This document shows positions 17,618 through 25,715 of a stretch of DNA of 64,000 nt, one piece after another. The stretch is from Actinospineispora spinosispora DSM 44797 (lineage in GTDB: Bacteria > Actinomycetota > Actinomycetes > Mycobacteriales > Pseudonocardiaceae), in the NCBI RefSeq assembly GCF_000429025.1, contig NZ_AUBB01000037.1, positions 1-64,000 of the forward strand, given 5' to 3'. The translations under genes and the position numbers were made by a program. Below the pieces are notes generated by a model. It searched no databases, was not told the origin of the DNA, and saw only the letters and a program-made list of their open reading frames with translations. Numbering within the stretch: position 1 is the first letter of the stretch; each line of letters starts with the position of its first letter.

Positions 17618-18220
17618 TCATCTCTCGTGACCGGGCCGTAGGCCGTCCAGGACGATTCGGAGGTTGCGGCGCCATTGCTGGTCGGCCGCCGGTAGTCCGA
17701 TGGTGTGGTCGCCGGTGACGACACCACCGAGCACGAAGGCCACGTCGGCCCATTCGACGTCCGCGCGGAGCACGCCGTCGCGCTGCCCCCGCTCCACCAG
17801 CGAGCGCAGCTGGTCCCGGAGCCTGGCCAACTGTGGGTCCAGGTCCAAGCCGTGGTCGCCACCGAGAGCCTCGTTGACCCCGCAGCTGAGGGCGCGCAGC
17901 TCGGCGAACCTCTCGGCGAATCCGGCGAACCCGGCCCACGGGTCGGGATCGGCCAGGCCGGCCGCTGCGGCCGCCACCAGCTCGTCCACCAGATCGGCGA
18001 GCACCGCTTCGAGCAGGGCTTCCCGCGAGGCCAGGCGGCGGTAGAACGTGCCGATGCCCAAGCCGGCCCGCCTGGCGATCTCGTGTGCGGTGACCGTGAC
18101 GCCGTCGTCGGCGATCGCCTCACGGGCAGCGGCCACGAGCCGCTCGACATTGCGCTGGGCGTCCGCGCGCGGACGGTGACCGGAGTCGGAGTCGAGTAGT
18201 CGCTGCACGGCGCTGGTCAC
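17618..18220 (-). CDS. TetR/AcrR-family transcriptional regulator
   Basis: 200 residues. The N-terminal HTH reads VTVTAHEIARRAGLGIGTFYRRLASREALLEAV, the typical TetR DNA-binding module; the C-terminal ligand domain (about residues 85-200) resembles those of SCO-type repressors with a final NLRIVLDGLRP. Start is GTG at 18220. It is divergent from the Gfo/Idh gene, and the 96-nt gap holds two identical-architecture palindromes that are good candidates for its operators. Hence it likely represses the oxidoreductase and itself. Confidence 0.9.
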   Translation of the reverse strand: MTSAVQRLLDSDSGHRPRADAQRNVERLVAAAREAIADDGVTVTAHEIARRAGLGIGTFYRRLASREALLEAVLADLVDELVAAAAAGLADPDPWAGFAGFAERFAELRALSCGVNEALGGDHGLDLDPQLARLRDQLRSLVERGQRDGVLRADVEWADVAFVLGGVVTGDHTIGLPAADQQWRRNLRIVLDGLRPGHER

Positions 18221-18241
18221 GGCACCGACTCTAGCAACAAG

Positions 18242-18299
18242 CGGACCCAGTAAGTCCGTTTAGTGCTACCGTCGACCTTATCCGGACGGTAAAAGTCCG
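18242..18299. promoter_or_regulatory. Two copies of CGGAC-N7-GTCCG operator between TetR and Gfo/Idh genes
   Basis: Site 1 (18242-18258) and site 2 (18283-18299) share 5-bp arms CGGAC/GTCCG, a 7-nt spacer and the extension AAGTCCGTTTA; their centres are 41 bp apart, about four helical turns. They sit in the divergent promoter region, just upstream of the GTG of the oxidoreductase. Confidence 0.6.
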
Positions 18300-18316
18300 T
18301 TTAGAGGGAGGTTCTG

Positions 18317-19393
18317 GTGATCGGTGTCGGCATAGTGGGGGCTAGCCCGGAGCGCGGCTGGGCACTGCGTGCGCATGTCCCGGCGTTGCGCTCGCTGCCC
18401 GGGTACCGGCTCGCGGCGGTCGCCACGTCACGGCCGGAGAGTGCGTCGTTGGCGGCCTCACGGTTCGGTGCCGCGCACGCCTTCACCGACCCACGGCGGC
18501 TGGCCGAGCATCCGGCGGTCGACCTGGTGGTGGTGACCGTCCAGGTCGCCGCGCACGCCGAGCTGGTCGGGGCCGCGCTCGCGGCCGGGAAGCACGTGTA
18601 CTGCGAATGGCCACTCGGGCGAGACACCGCAGAGGCCGCCGAGATGACCGAGACGGCACGGTCGGCCGGGGTGCTCGGAGTCGTGGGGCTGCAGTCCCGC
18701 TTCGCGCCGGCGATGCGACGGGCCGTCGAGCTCGTCGCGGCGGGAGAGCTCGGGCGGATCACCTCGGTGACCGTGCACGCGAAGCGGAGCAAGGGCGCGG
18801 AGGACACCGTGCCGGGGTGGACCGAGTACACCTATCGCGGCGACGGGGGAGCGGGCCTGCTCGAGGTGTACGGCGGGCACGTCCTGGACGCGGTCGAGAC
18901 CCTCGCCGGGCCGGTGGCCGAGTTGTCGGCGGGACTGTCGATCCAGCGTCCTCGGCACACGGTCGCGGAGACGGGGCAGGTCATCGAGGTCACCGCGCCG
19001 GACCATCTGCTGCTGCACGGCCGGTTCGCCGGTGGCGCGGTGCTCTCGGCGCACGTCCACGACGGCGCGGTCGGTCCGCCGGGTGCGCACATCGTGCTCA
19101 CCGGGACCGCCGGTGAGCTGACCATTCAGACCGCACCTTCGGAGGGTGCGCTCGGCGGCCAGCTGCAGATCGACCCGCTGACGCTGCACCACTCGTCCCA
19201 TGAGGTGTCGCCGCGGGTGGGTCCCGAGGTTCCGGACCAGGCGCGCAACGTCGCCGCGCTCTACGCAGTCCTCGCCGGTCACCTGGCCGGTTCCGAGCCC
19301 GCGCCGCCCACGTTCGCCGACGGCCTGCGCGTGCACCGCCTGCTCGATGCCGTCCGGACCAGTGCGGCACTCGGCGGCACGGTGGCCGCCTGA
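18317..19393 (+). CDS. Gfo/Idh/MocA-family oxidoreductase, Gal80-like
   Basis: 358 residues. N-terminal Rossmann domain with GVGIVGASPERGWALRAHVPAL and the family motif in the variant form EWPLGRD (usual EKP), as seen in Gal80-type and galactose-dehydrogenase-like members; C-terminal alpha/beta domain begins at about residue 120 (GELGRITSVTVHA) and contains GGAGLLEVYGGHVLDAV. The EKP lysine normally contributes to catalysis, so its replacement by Trp suggests either a non-catalytic ligand sensor or different chemistry. Start GTG 18317. Probably controlled by the divergent TetR regulator. Confidence 0.82.
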   Translation: MIGVGIVGASPERGWALRAHVPALRSLPGYRLAAVATSRPESASLAASRFGAAHAFTDPRRLAEHPAVDLVVVTVQVAAHAELVGAALAAGKHVYCEWPLGRDTAEAAEMTETARSAGVLGVVGLQSRFAPAMRRAVELVAAGELGRITSVTVHAKRSKGAEDTVPGWTEYTYRGDGGAGLLEVYGGHVLDAVETLAGPVAELSAGLSIQRPRHTVAETGQVIEVTAPDHLLLHGRFAGGAVLSAHVHDGAVGPPGAHIVLTGTAGELTIQTAPSEGALGGQLQIDPLTLHHSSHEVSPRVGPEVPDQARNVAALYAVLAGHLAGSEPAPPTFADGLRVHRLLDAVRTSAALGGTVAA

Positions 19394-19462
19394 CTTCGCA
19401 CACCGTCGTGCTGCATCGCACACGTCCGGACATGTGCGATGCAGCACGACGATGTGCGAAGT
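19393..19462. repeat. Intergenic palindrome, family B copy 1 (70 bp)
   Basis: A 70-bp palindrome centred on TCCGGA (centre 19427.5), beginning at the last base of the Gfo/Idh stop codon. The arms contain TTCGCACA, CGTCGTGCTGC and TCGCACACG and their complements with very few mismatches. It lies between convergent genes. Copy 2 is at 42994-43057. Likely a very strong hairpin or cruciform; function unknown. Confidence 0.8.
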
Positions 19463-19470
19463 CGGCTGGG

Positions 19471-20139
19471 CTACTCGGTGTCGCGCAGGAACAGTCTTTG
19501 GACGATCGGGTGCAGCTGTTCCGAGGTGATCGTCGGGTCGGCCGGCTCGTTGGGCGCGTTCGTGTGCAGGCCGTTGAGGGTGAACGTGAGCTGCCTGCGC
19601 CATGCTCTCGGCGCGATCTCGATCGAGGCGGGGATCATCATCTGCACGGAGAACAGCGCCATCAGCACGTCCTCGTGCGTGACGCCGGGCTGTAGTGCGC
19701 CCTGGCGCTGAGCGCGCTCGATCAGGGCCCGCATCGGGATCTCGACGCGGTCCCAGCCCTCCATGGGTGAGTGGTGGCCCGGCGTGCTGACCATCATCAG
19801 GTCGCTGTACGCGCGGTTGGTGACCGCGAGCTCGCAGCACTGCTCCAGGTAGCTGCAGAACGCGACCCAACCGTCCTCGATCAGCATCGCCTTGCGGCCG
19901 AGCTGGTGGATGGTCTCCTGCGCCTCGGCGAACACCGCCGCGTGCAGGTCCGCGCGGGTGGGGAAGTGGCGGTACAGCGTCGCGTTGCCCACGCTGGCGC
20001 GGCGCGCGACCTCGATCAGCGACGCATCCAGGCCCTGCTCGGAGAACACCTCGGTCGCCGCAGCGACCAACGCATCCCGGTTGCGCCGCGCGTCCTGCCG
20101 CAGTGTGCCTTCCGTGGCTGCCTCCTTGCCGATGGTCAT
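19471..20139 (-). CDS. TetR/AcrR-family transcriptional regulator
   Basis: 222 residues from ATG 20139 (MTIGKEAAT). HTH: DASLIEVARRASVGNATLYRHFPTRADLHAAVF. The C-terminal domain is of the common actinobacterial TetR type with a hydrophobic ligand pocket. The frame remains open upstream but would then run through the operator. Divergent from a DHA2-type drug efflux gene; the gap holds inverted repeats of CCTATCCG, fitting a local repressor that responds to a substrate of the pump. Confidence 0.9.
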   Translation of the reverse strand: MTIGKEAATEGTLRQDARRNRDALVAAATEVFSEQGLDASLIEVARRASVGNATLYRHFPTRADLHAAVFAEAQETIHQLGRKAMLIEDGWVAFCSYLEQCCELAVTNRAYSDLMMVSTPGHHSPMEGWDRVEIPMRALIERAQRQGALQPGVTHEDVLMALFSVQMMIPASIEIAPRAWRRQLTFTLNGLHTNAPNEPADPTITSEQLHPIVQRLFLRDTE

Positions 20140-20166
20140 CCCAGCCAGGCTAACAGAACGAACAGG

Positions 20167-20215
20167 CCTATCCGTTTCTCTGTTACCCTGACCCGAGACC
20201 CGGATAGGGCTATCC
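20167..20215. promoter_or_regulatory. Operator-like repeats between TetR and the DHA2 efflux gene
   Basis: CCTATCCG (20167-20174) is matched by the inverted CGGATAGG (20201-20208), and the latter is part of a tight palindrome GGATAG-GG-CTATCC (20202-20215). The sites lie 26 nt upstream of the transporter ATG and within the divergent promoter region. Confidence 0.55.
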
Positions 20216-20240
20216 ACTTATCTCCTCGGGAGCGACGTCC

Positions 20241-21779
20241 ATGTCGAGTGCTGTCGGCGAACAGACGCGTACCCAGGAAGCAGAGAGCAACTGGCTGCTG
20301 CCGATGTCCGTGCTGATCATCGGCACGTTCATGTCGGTGCTGGACGGCAGCATCGTCAACGTCGGCGTGCCGAAGATCCAGGCCGAGCTGAGCGCCGCGG
20401 CCGACGACGTCGAGTGGATCGTCACCGGCTTCACCCTGGCGCTCGGCGTGGCCGTGCCGCTGACCGGCTGGCTGGGCGACCGGCTCGGCGGCAGCCGGCT
20501 CTACGTGTACGCGCTGCTGGGCTTCGCGTTCACGTCCGCGCTGTGCGGGCTGGCCTGGGACCTGAACAGCCTGATCGCCTTCCGGGTGCTGCAGGCCTTC
20601 CCCGGCGGCATCATGCCGGTCGTCGCGATGACGCTGGTCTACCAGATCGTGCCGCCGCACAAGCTCGGCGCGGCGATGGGCATCTACGGCGTCGGCGTCT
20701 CGGTCGCGCCGGGCATCGGGCCGCTGCTGGGCGGTTACTTCGTCGAGTACCTCGACTGGCGGATGATCTTCTTCATCAACGTGCCGATCTGCCTGTTCGG
20801 CGCGGTCGCGGCGCAGATGGTGTTCCCCCGGTACCGGCCGACGAGCTGGCCGCGCTTCGACCTGTGGGGCTTCGTCACGATCGCCTACGGGCTGTTCGCC
20901 GTGCTGCTCGCCACCGCGGAGGGCAACGACTGGGGCTGGGACGGCTACCGCATCCGCATCCTGTTCGTCTCCGCGCTGATCAGCTTCGCGCTGTTCGTCG
21001 TCATCGAGCTTGAGTCGGACAACCCGCTCATCAACCTGCGGGTCTTCAAGTCCTGGACCTACACCGCCGCGGTCCTGCTGATCAGCATCGTCCTGGTCGC
21101 GCTGACCGCGATGCTGTACTTCGCGCCGCAGTTCCTGCAGGTCGTGCAGGGCAAGCAGGCGTTCGAGGCGGGCCTGATCCTCGCGCCGGCCGCGCTCATG
21201 CTGCTGCTGGTCAACCCGCTCACCCAGAAGCTGTTCGCGACGTTCGGCGCGCGCATCCCGATCGCACTCGGCTTCGCGATCATGGCCTACGGCATGTCGC
21301 TCATGGCCACCGCGACACCGGACACGACCCGGCTGACCATGATCTTCTGGACCGGCATCGTCAACCTGGGCGCCGGGCTGATCTTCATGCCGGTCTTCTC
21401 CGGCGGCCTCATCGAGATTCCGCCGGAGATCACCAGCTCGGCCACCGGGATGATCAACGTCGCGCAGCGGACCGCCGCCAGCATCGCGGTGGCGCTGTTC
21501 GGCAGCCTCAGCGCGTCGGCGTCCGCCCAGCTGATGCTCGACCGGGGTTCGCTGCTGTCCGGCGGCGCGCAGGCGTTACCCGAGGTCACCGAGGCGGCCG
21601 CGCACGGAGTCGCCGGGATGGGTGGCATGTACCAGACGCTCAGCCGTGCCGTGCTCACCCAGACCTACGGCAACGGCTACTACCTCGTGAGCTTCCTGTG
21701 TCTCGCGGGCTCGGTGATCGCGCTGACGATGAAGTCCAGCAAACCCGTCCCCGGCGCGGTAGTCCACGTCGAAATGTGA
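20241..21779 (+). CDS. DHA2-family (14-helix) MFS drug efflux transporter
   Basis: 512 residues. Motif A-like segment GWLGDRLGGSRLYVYALLGF follows helix 2; motif C appears as GIYGVGVSVAPGIGPLLGGYFVEYLDWRMIFFINVP, the antiporter signature of EmrB/QacA-type pumps; helix 1 carries the acidic residue in MSVLDGSIVNVGVP. Fourteen hydrophobic segments are consistent with DHA2. It exports lipophilic compounds in exchange for protons at the cytoplasmic membrane. The adjacent divergent TetR gene and shared operators imply inducible expression. Confidence 0.92.
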   Translation: MSSAVGEQTRTQEAESNWLLPMSVLIIGTFMSVLDGSIVNVGVPKIQAELSAAADDVEWIVTGFTLALGVAVPLTGWLGDRLGGSRLYVYALLGFAFTSALCGLAWDLNSLIAFRVLQAFPGGIMPVVAMTLVYQIVPPHKLGAAMGIYGVGVSVAPGIGPLLGGYFVEYLDWRMIFFINVPICLFGAVAAQMVFPRYRPTSWPRFDLWGFVTIAYGLFAVLLATAEGNDWGWDGYRIRILFVSALISFALFVVIELESDNPLINLRVFKSWTYTAAVLLISIVLVALTAMLYFAPQFLQVVQGKQAFEAGLILAPAALMLLLVNPLTQKLFATFGARIPIALGFAIMAYGMSLMATATPDTTRLTMIFWTGIVNLGAGLIFMPVFSGGLIEIPPEITSSATGMINVAQRTAASIAVALFGSLSASASAQLMLDRGSLLSGGAQALPEVTEAAAHGVAGMGGMYQTLSRAVLTQTYGNGYYLVSFLCLAGSVIALTMKSSKPVPGAVVHVEM

Positions 21780-21803
21780 GTCCGGGCTGGCGTCACGATG
21801 CAG

Positions 21804-21865
21804 AGATCATCACCGCCTCAGGGCTGTTTTCGCGCCGGAAATCAGCCCTGAGGCGGTGATGATCT
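21804..21865. repeat. Intergenic palindrome, family A copy 1 (perfect 23-bp arms)
   Basis: Arms 21804-21826 and 21843-21865 are exact complements; the arm contains ATCACCGCCTCAGGGCTG and the 16-nt loop contains TTTTCGCGCC. It fills the gap between the convergent efflux and DUF427 genes. Copies 2 and 3 are at 45899-45960 and 61375-61438. Both orientation and position suit a bidirectional terminator, but the conserved sequence suggests a dispersed element. Confidence 0.85.
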
Positions 21866-21869
21866 TGGG

Positions 21870-22730
21870 CTAGCCGCGCGTTGGTTCGGACGGGTCCAGG
21901 TCCCTGTCGACGCCGTGCGGGGTGACCTTCTGGCCCGGTTCCAGGGTCAGGACCTTGTCGTCCAGCAGGACCGTCACCTTGTCCGGCTCGAAGGACACCA
22001 GGTCGCTGACCCGGGCCACCTCCGGCCAGGCCTCGCGGTAGCACCACGCACCCCTCGGTGCTCCGGCGACGTCGTAATAGCTGGCCAGGCCCTTGTATGG
22101 GCAGAAGGTCTGGCCCTCCACGGCGGTCAGCGCCGACTCGTCGATGTCCGCGCGCGGCACGTACCAGCGCGGGGCGAAGCCGGACTCGTAGAGCACGAGC
22201 GGGGCGTGGCTGTCCGCGACCACCCGATCGCCGACCCGGACCACCAGGTGGCGGGATGTGGACCGGATGTCGTTGCGGTGATAGGCGTCGGCGGCGTGCC
22301 CGACGATGCGCTCGTCCTCCTCGTAGAAGGCGTCCATCGCGCGCCAGGCGAACGCGACCCGGTCGGTGAGCTCTACGGCGTGGTCGGGCAGGGCGACGTG
22401 CTGCCAGGCGCCGCGCGGCGCGGTCCGGTCACCGCCGCGCACCTCGAACCAGGACGTCTCGCCCAGGTCGTGGTGGGAGGTCACGGTCGGCAGACGCTTC
22501 AGTGCCTCGGGTGCGACGTCGGCGATCGGGAAGTAGGCGACCGGGTAGCGGTCCGGCTCGTGCAGCAAGACGACGTCCTCGCTGTCGGCGATCCACGTCC
22601 CACCAAGGCGGACTCGCATGCGGCGGCGCAGCGGCTCGGCGAACAGCAGTCGCTCGGGCAACGGTTCCGGTGTCAGGAAGCGGCCCACCGCTCGGGGGGC
22701 GAGCGGCCCTTGCTGCCAGGACAGTCCCAT
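21870..22730 (-). CDS. Protein with two DUF427 domains
   Basis: 286 residues from ATG 22730. The sequence is a tandem of two related units of about 95 residues: MRVRLGGTWIADSEDVVLLHE...YPVAYFPIADV (residues about 35-130) and VVRVGDRVVADSHAPLVLYESG...RWYVPRADI followed by CPYKGLASYYDV (about 155-260), the defining pattern of DUF427. The biochemical role is not established for the family. A soluble cytoplasmic location is expected. Upstream, the gap to the next gene holds TCTAA-N5-TTAGA (22755-22769), a possible control site. Confidence 0.8.
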   Translation of the reverse strand: MGLSWQQGPLAPRAVGRFLTPEPLPERLLFAEPLRRRMRVRLGGTWIADSEDVVLLHEPDRYPVAYFPIADVAPEALKRLPTVTSHHDLGETSWFEVRGGDRTAPRGAWQHVALPDHAVELTDRVAFAWRAMDAFYEEDERIVGHAADAYHRNDIRSTSRHLVVRVGDRVVADSHAPLVLYESGFAPRWYVPRADIDESALTAVEGQTFCPYKGLASYYDVAGAPRGAWCYREAWPEVARVSDLVSFEPDKVTVLLDDKVLTLEPGQKVTPHGVDRDLDPSEPTRG

Positions 22731-22856
22731 CGTCCTACCTCCGCGACGGCCATCTCTAACCTTATTAGATGGCATTGAGTGGTTAGTTGATGAGGCTATG
22801 AAAGCGCATCAGGTCTAACCTGTCAAGTGTCTAGTAAAGGTTATAGGTGGTCGCGT

Positions 22857-23480
22857 TCACGGGCGCCCCTGGGACAACCGCTGTCGCAGGCGGGCCTTCG
22901 TGGTCGGCCACTCGTCGGCGATCACCGAGAACATCGCCGAGTCGCGCAGGAGTCCTTCCTCGCCGGGAGCGTGTGAGGGTGACCATTGCCGAAGGACGCC
23001 TTCGAAGTGCGCGCCCAGCGCTTCGATGGCGCGGCGGGAGCGGGTGTTGCGGGCGTCGGTCTTGAGATCGACCCTGGCGACGCCCAGCGTCTCGAAGGCG
23101 TACCCGAACAGCAGAAGCTTCGCCTCGACGTTGATCCCGGTCCGCTGGGCCGACGCCGCCAGCCAGGTCCAGCCGACCTCGATGGCGAACAGCACCGAGT
23201 CATCCGGCCGGAAACGGGGATCCCAGTACGCGGTGCATCCCACCGCGCGGCCGTCGCCGCGCCGGATCTGCGCGAACGGCGCCATCCTGCCGCCCCGTGC
23301 CCGCTCCACATGGGTGGCCAGGAACGCGGGGACCTGCGCGCCTCTCGGGACGCTGGTCATGCCGTAGCTGCTCCGGTCCTCTTCCGCCGCGACCGCCAGG
23401 TCCTCGGCGTGAACCGTGGACAACGGCTCCAACCGCACGAGCGAGCCTTCGAGCACCGGAACAGCGGGCAGGACGCTCAT
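22857..23480 (-). CDS. GNAT-family N-acetyltransferase (RimJ/RimL type)
   Basis: 207 residues. N-terminal LEGSLVRLEPLSTVHAEDL, the middle strand CTAYWDPRFRPDD...FAIEVGWTWLAASAQRTGINVEAKLLLFGYAFE and LGVARVDLKTDARNTRSRRAIEALGAHFEGVLRQW are typical of the acyl-CoA-binding core and C-terminal strand of ribosomal-protein-type acetyltransferases. ATG at 23480. It is followed on the same strand, after about 120 nt, by nothing obvious; upstream lies the VapC gene. Acceptor unknown. Confidence 0.85.
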   Translation of the reverse strand: MSVLPAVPVLEGSLVRLEPLSTVHAEDLAVAAEEDRSSYGMTSVPRGAQVPAFLATHVERARGGRMAPFAQIRRGDGRAVGCTAYWDPRFRPDDSVLFAIEVGWTWLAASAQRTGINVEAKLLLFGYAFETLGVARVDLKTDARNTRSRRAIEALGAHFEGVLRQWSPSHAPGEEGLLRDSAMFSVIADEWPTTKARLRQRLSQGRP

Positions 23481-23513
23481 CGGATCCTCTCGTCGGTCCT
23501 GGCTGTGTCTCGG

Positions 23514-23936
23514 TCAGTCGCGTTGGGCGCGTTGTTGCGGCGGCAGGGGGCGAACAGGGCGTACGTCGGTATGGGAGAAATCCTCGCCTTTGTAGAGCAG
23601 TGGTTCTCCGCTCACCTGGGTGAGGGCGTACGTGAAGCAATCGCCGTAGTTGAGTCCGGCAGGGTGTCGCCCTTTGCCGAATCGGCGATAGGCGACTCGC
23701 GCGGCCTCGGCCTGGTCGCCGTCCACTGCCACCAGCTGCACGTCGGCTCGATGCAGCCAGAGATCGAGTTCTCGCCCGCCGGCCTCCCCGTATCGGCTTT
23801 CGACGACGATCGCCGTCTCCAGAAAGGTCGCTGTGGACATCAGTCTCACCGGGTCGGCTTCGATGGCCTCTTCGAACGTGGATGCTTCTGGCTCGTCGGA
23901 GAGCATGGCGACCATCGCGGAGGTATCGATGACCAT
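23514..23936 (-). CDS. vapC: PIN-domain ribonuclease toxin (VapC type)
   Basis: 140 residues with the PIN acidic tetrad: N-terminal VIDTSAM (first Asp), Glu in FLETAIVVE, then LNYGDCFTYALTQVSGEPLLYKGEDFSHTDV supplying the third and fourth Asp. Length and order match VapC toxins, Mg-dependent RNases that cleave tRNA or rRNA. ATG at 23936 shares its A with the TGA of the upstream antitoxin gene (TGATG), so translation is coupled. Neutralised by the VapB partner. Confidence 0.9.
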   Translation of the reverse strand: MVIDTSAMVAMLSDEPEASTFEEAIEADPVRLMSTATFLETAIVVESRYGEAGGRELDLWLHRADVQLVAVDGDQAEAARVAYRRFGKGRHPAGLNYGDCFTYALTQVSGEPLLYKGEDFSHTDVRPVRPLPPQQRAQRD

Positions 23937-24190
23937 CAGGCGGGAAGACCGTGGTCGTCGTAGCCGAGGATCTCGTCGGGGCTGCGATCGTCAAGCCGCG
24001 GCAGGGTCGAGCACCTCGCGCGAATGGCCGCAAGGTCGTCGCGCAGCGGTACGGCGCGGGTGCGTCCCTGCTGGCGTGCCAGACGCTCACGAAGCGCGAC
24101 GATGACAACCTCTGTGAGGGACTCCCCGGTGCGTGCCGCGAGTTCCCTTGCCAACCTGTCGGCTTCAGGATCCTTGATACTGAGCGCCAT
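23936..24190 (-). CDS. vapB: VapB-type antitoxin
   Basis: 84 residues. The N-terminal ALSIKDPEADRLARELAARTGESLTEVVIVALRERLARQ is a ribbon-helix-helix DNA-binding domain of the Rv0623/PSK type; the acidic C-terminus (LDDRSPDEILGYDDHGLPA) is the usual toxin-wrapping tail. It overlaps the toxin start by 1 nt. A GAATG-N4-CATTC palindrome sits 15 nt upstream of the ATG and is the natural autoregulatory operator. Confidence 0.9.
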   Translation of the reverse strand: MALSIKDPEADRLARELAARTGESLTEVVIVALRERLARQQGRTRAVPLRDDLAAIRARCSTLPRLDDRSPDEILGYDDHGLPA

Positions 24191-24205
24191 GTCTTGATTC
24201 TACCT

Positions 24206-24219
24206 GAATGGCAACATTC
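24206..24219. promoter_or_regulatory. GAATG-N4-CATTC palindrome upstream of vapB
   Basis: A perfect 14-bp palindrome (GAATGgcaaCATTC) sits immediately upstream of the vapBC start and touches the stop codon of the upstream monooxygenase gene. Ribbon-helix-helix antitoxins bind such short palindromes to repress their own operon. Confidence 0.5.
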
Positions 24220-25715
24220 TATAAATGGTGTCCTGAATGTTGACCAGCGGGGAAGGCGAAACGGGGAGCGTCGCCGAGGCCGCCGATGTAGCCGTCGGGG
24301 CGCACGAGCACCACCGTGTCCCCGGTCAGCCCGTAGGTCCGGGCGAACTCGCCGGTCGGGTCGGTCAGTGAGTCCTCGGCACCGGATTCGACGGCGAGAC
24401 GTTCGAGCCGTGCCCCGGCCGAGGGCCAGTCGAGCCGGGGACTGCTCCGGCCGTAGGCGATCGCGGTGAAGTGTGGACCCCGGAACGCCTCGAACAGCCG
24501 CAGCGGAGTACCGGAGGGGGCGCGCAGGACTGCGTCGGGGGCACGGTCGCCGACCCGCAGCGTCGCGGTGCCGGCGGCTGAGGCTAGCGGGCCGTCGCGG
24601 TAGGTCAGGGTCAGCTGCTGTTCGTCCGGACCGCGCCGCATGCTCGACGGTGCGAACCTGCCCAGGCCCTCGTACCTCTTGCTGGACAGTCCCAGCACGC
24701 CGGCGGCGACCGGCCGCCGCTCCGCCTCGTAGGTGTCCAGGAGCTTCTCGTCGGCGCCGGCCAGGACCTGTGCCAGCTTCCAGCCCAGGTTGTAGGCGTC
24801 GCCGATGCCGGTGTTGAGGCCCTGCGCACCGGCCGGTGTGTGCACGTGGGCGGCGTCGCCCGCCAGCAGCACGGGCCCTCGACGGTACCGCCGAGCCAGC
24901 CGGACATTGGGGCGGAACACCGACTGCCAGCGGATGTCCCGCACGGCCAGGCTCCTGTCGCGGGTGTGGGACCGGATCCGGCGGGTGATCGCGTCGGCGT
25001 CGCCCGGCGGGTCCTCGTCCGGAGCCAACCGGATCATCCACTGGAACAGGTCGCTGTGCGGCAGCGGGCAGGCACCGATGAACCGTCCGCGCATCCCCGG
25101 CCAGATGTGCCAGTAGCGGCGGGACAGGTCGCCGGCGACGGTGCTGTCGACGATCAGGATGCGGTCCGCGTCGTCGGTAGAACCGTCGAACTCGATCCCG
25201 GCCTGCTTGCGCACCCGGCTGCCACCGCCGTCGGCGCCGACCAGGTACCGCGCGCTGACGTCCTCGGTCCCGTCGGCGGTCGACAGCCGCGCGCTGACCC
25301 CGGTGGGCCCGGCGGTGAAGTCCACCAGCTCGGTCCCGAACTCGACTCGCCCGCCGAGCGCCTCCAGCCTCGCGTGCAGCGCCCGGTCGGTGCTGTACTG
25401 CGGGATCAGCCAGGTGTCGGGGTACGGGACGTCGGGGCTCGGCGTCCCCTTGGCCATCATTCGCCGGGGCAGGATCACCGGGCCGAGGTGGATGCCCAAC
25501 TGCGGATACAGGCTGCCCCGGTCCAGCACCTCGGGCAGCGCGCCGAGGTCCTCCAGCACCTCCAGCGTGCGCGGCTGGATCCCCTTGGCCCGCGACCCGT
25601 CGAAGGCCGAGGTGGCGCGGTCGATGAGCCGCACGGTCACGCCGCGCCTGGTGAGGTCGATGGCCAGCGCGGTTCCGGTGGGTCCGGCTCCCACGATCAG
25701 TACGTCGACAGTCAT
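24219..25715 (-). CDS. FAD-dependent aromatic monooxygenase (class A, PheA/TfdB/MhpA-like)
   Basis: 498 residues from ATG 25715. FAD motif GAGPTG at the N-terminus, the DG motif in LVGADGGGSRVRK, and the GD motif GDAAHVHTPAGAQGLNTG followed by DAYNLGWKLA. A C-terminal thioredoxin-like extension (from about residue 380) ends in VVLVRPDGYIG, as in phenol hydroxylase-like enzymes. It hydroxylates an aromatic ring with NAD(P)H and O2. It is third in an operon after two alpha/beta hydrolases with 4-nt overlaps, the arrangement of an aromatic ring-opening pathway. Confidence 0.88.
   Translation of the reverse strand: MTVDVLIVGAGPTGTALAIDLTRRGVTVRLIDRATSAFDGSRAKGIQPRTLEVLEDLGALPEVLDRGSLYPQLGIHLGPVILPRRMMAKGTPSPDVPYPDTWLIPQYSTDRALHARLEALGGRVEFGTELVDFTAGPTGVSARLSTADGTEDVSARYLVGADGGGSRVRKQAGIEFDGSTDDADRILIVDSTVAGDLSRRYWHIWPGMRGRFIGACPLPHSDLFQWMIRLAPDEDPPGDADAITRRIRSHTRDRSLAVRDIRWQSVFRPNVRLARRYRRGPVLLAGDAAHVHTPAGAQGLNTGIGDAYNLGWKLAQVLAGADEKLLDTYEAERRPVAAGVLGLSSKRYEGLGRFAPSSMRRGPDEQQLTLTYRDGPLASAAGTATLRVGDRAPDAVLRAPSGTPLRLFEAFRGPHFTAIAYGRSSPRLDWPSAGARLERLAVESGAEDSLTDPTGEFARTYGLTGDTVVLVRPDGYIGGLGDAPRFAFPAGQHSGHHL

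Noticed and set aside
17088..17939. A 283-residue minus-strand protein covering the TetR gene start
   Set aside because: Most of it is an out-of-phase shadow of the TetR gene at 17618; only the last 60 residues look protein-like and they lack a start.
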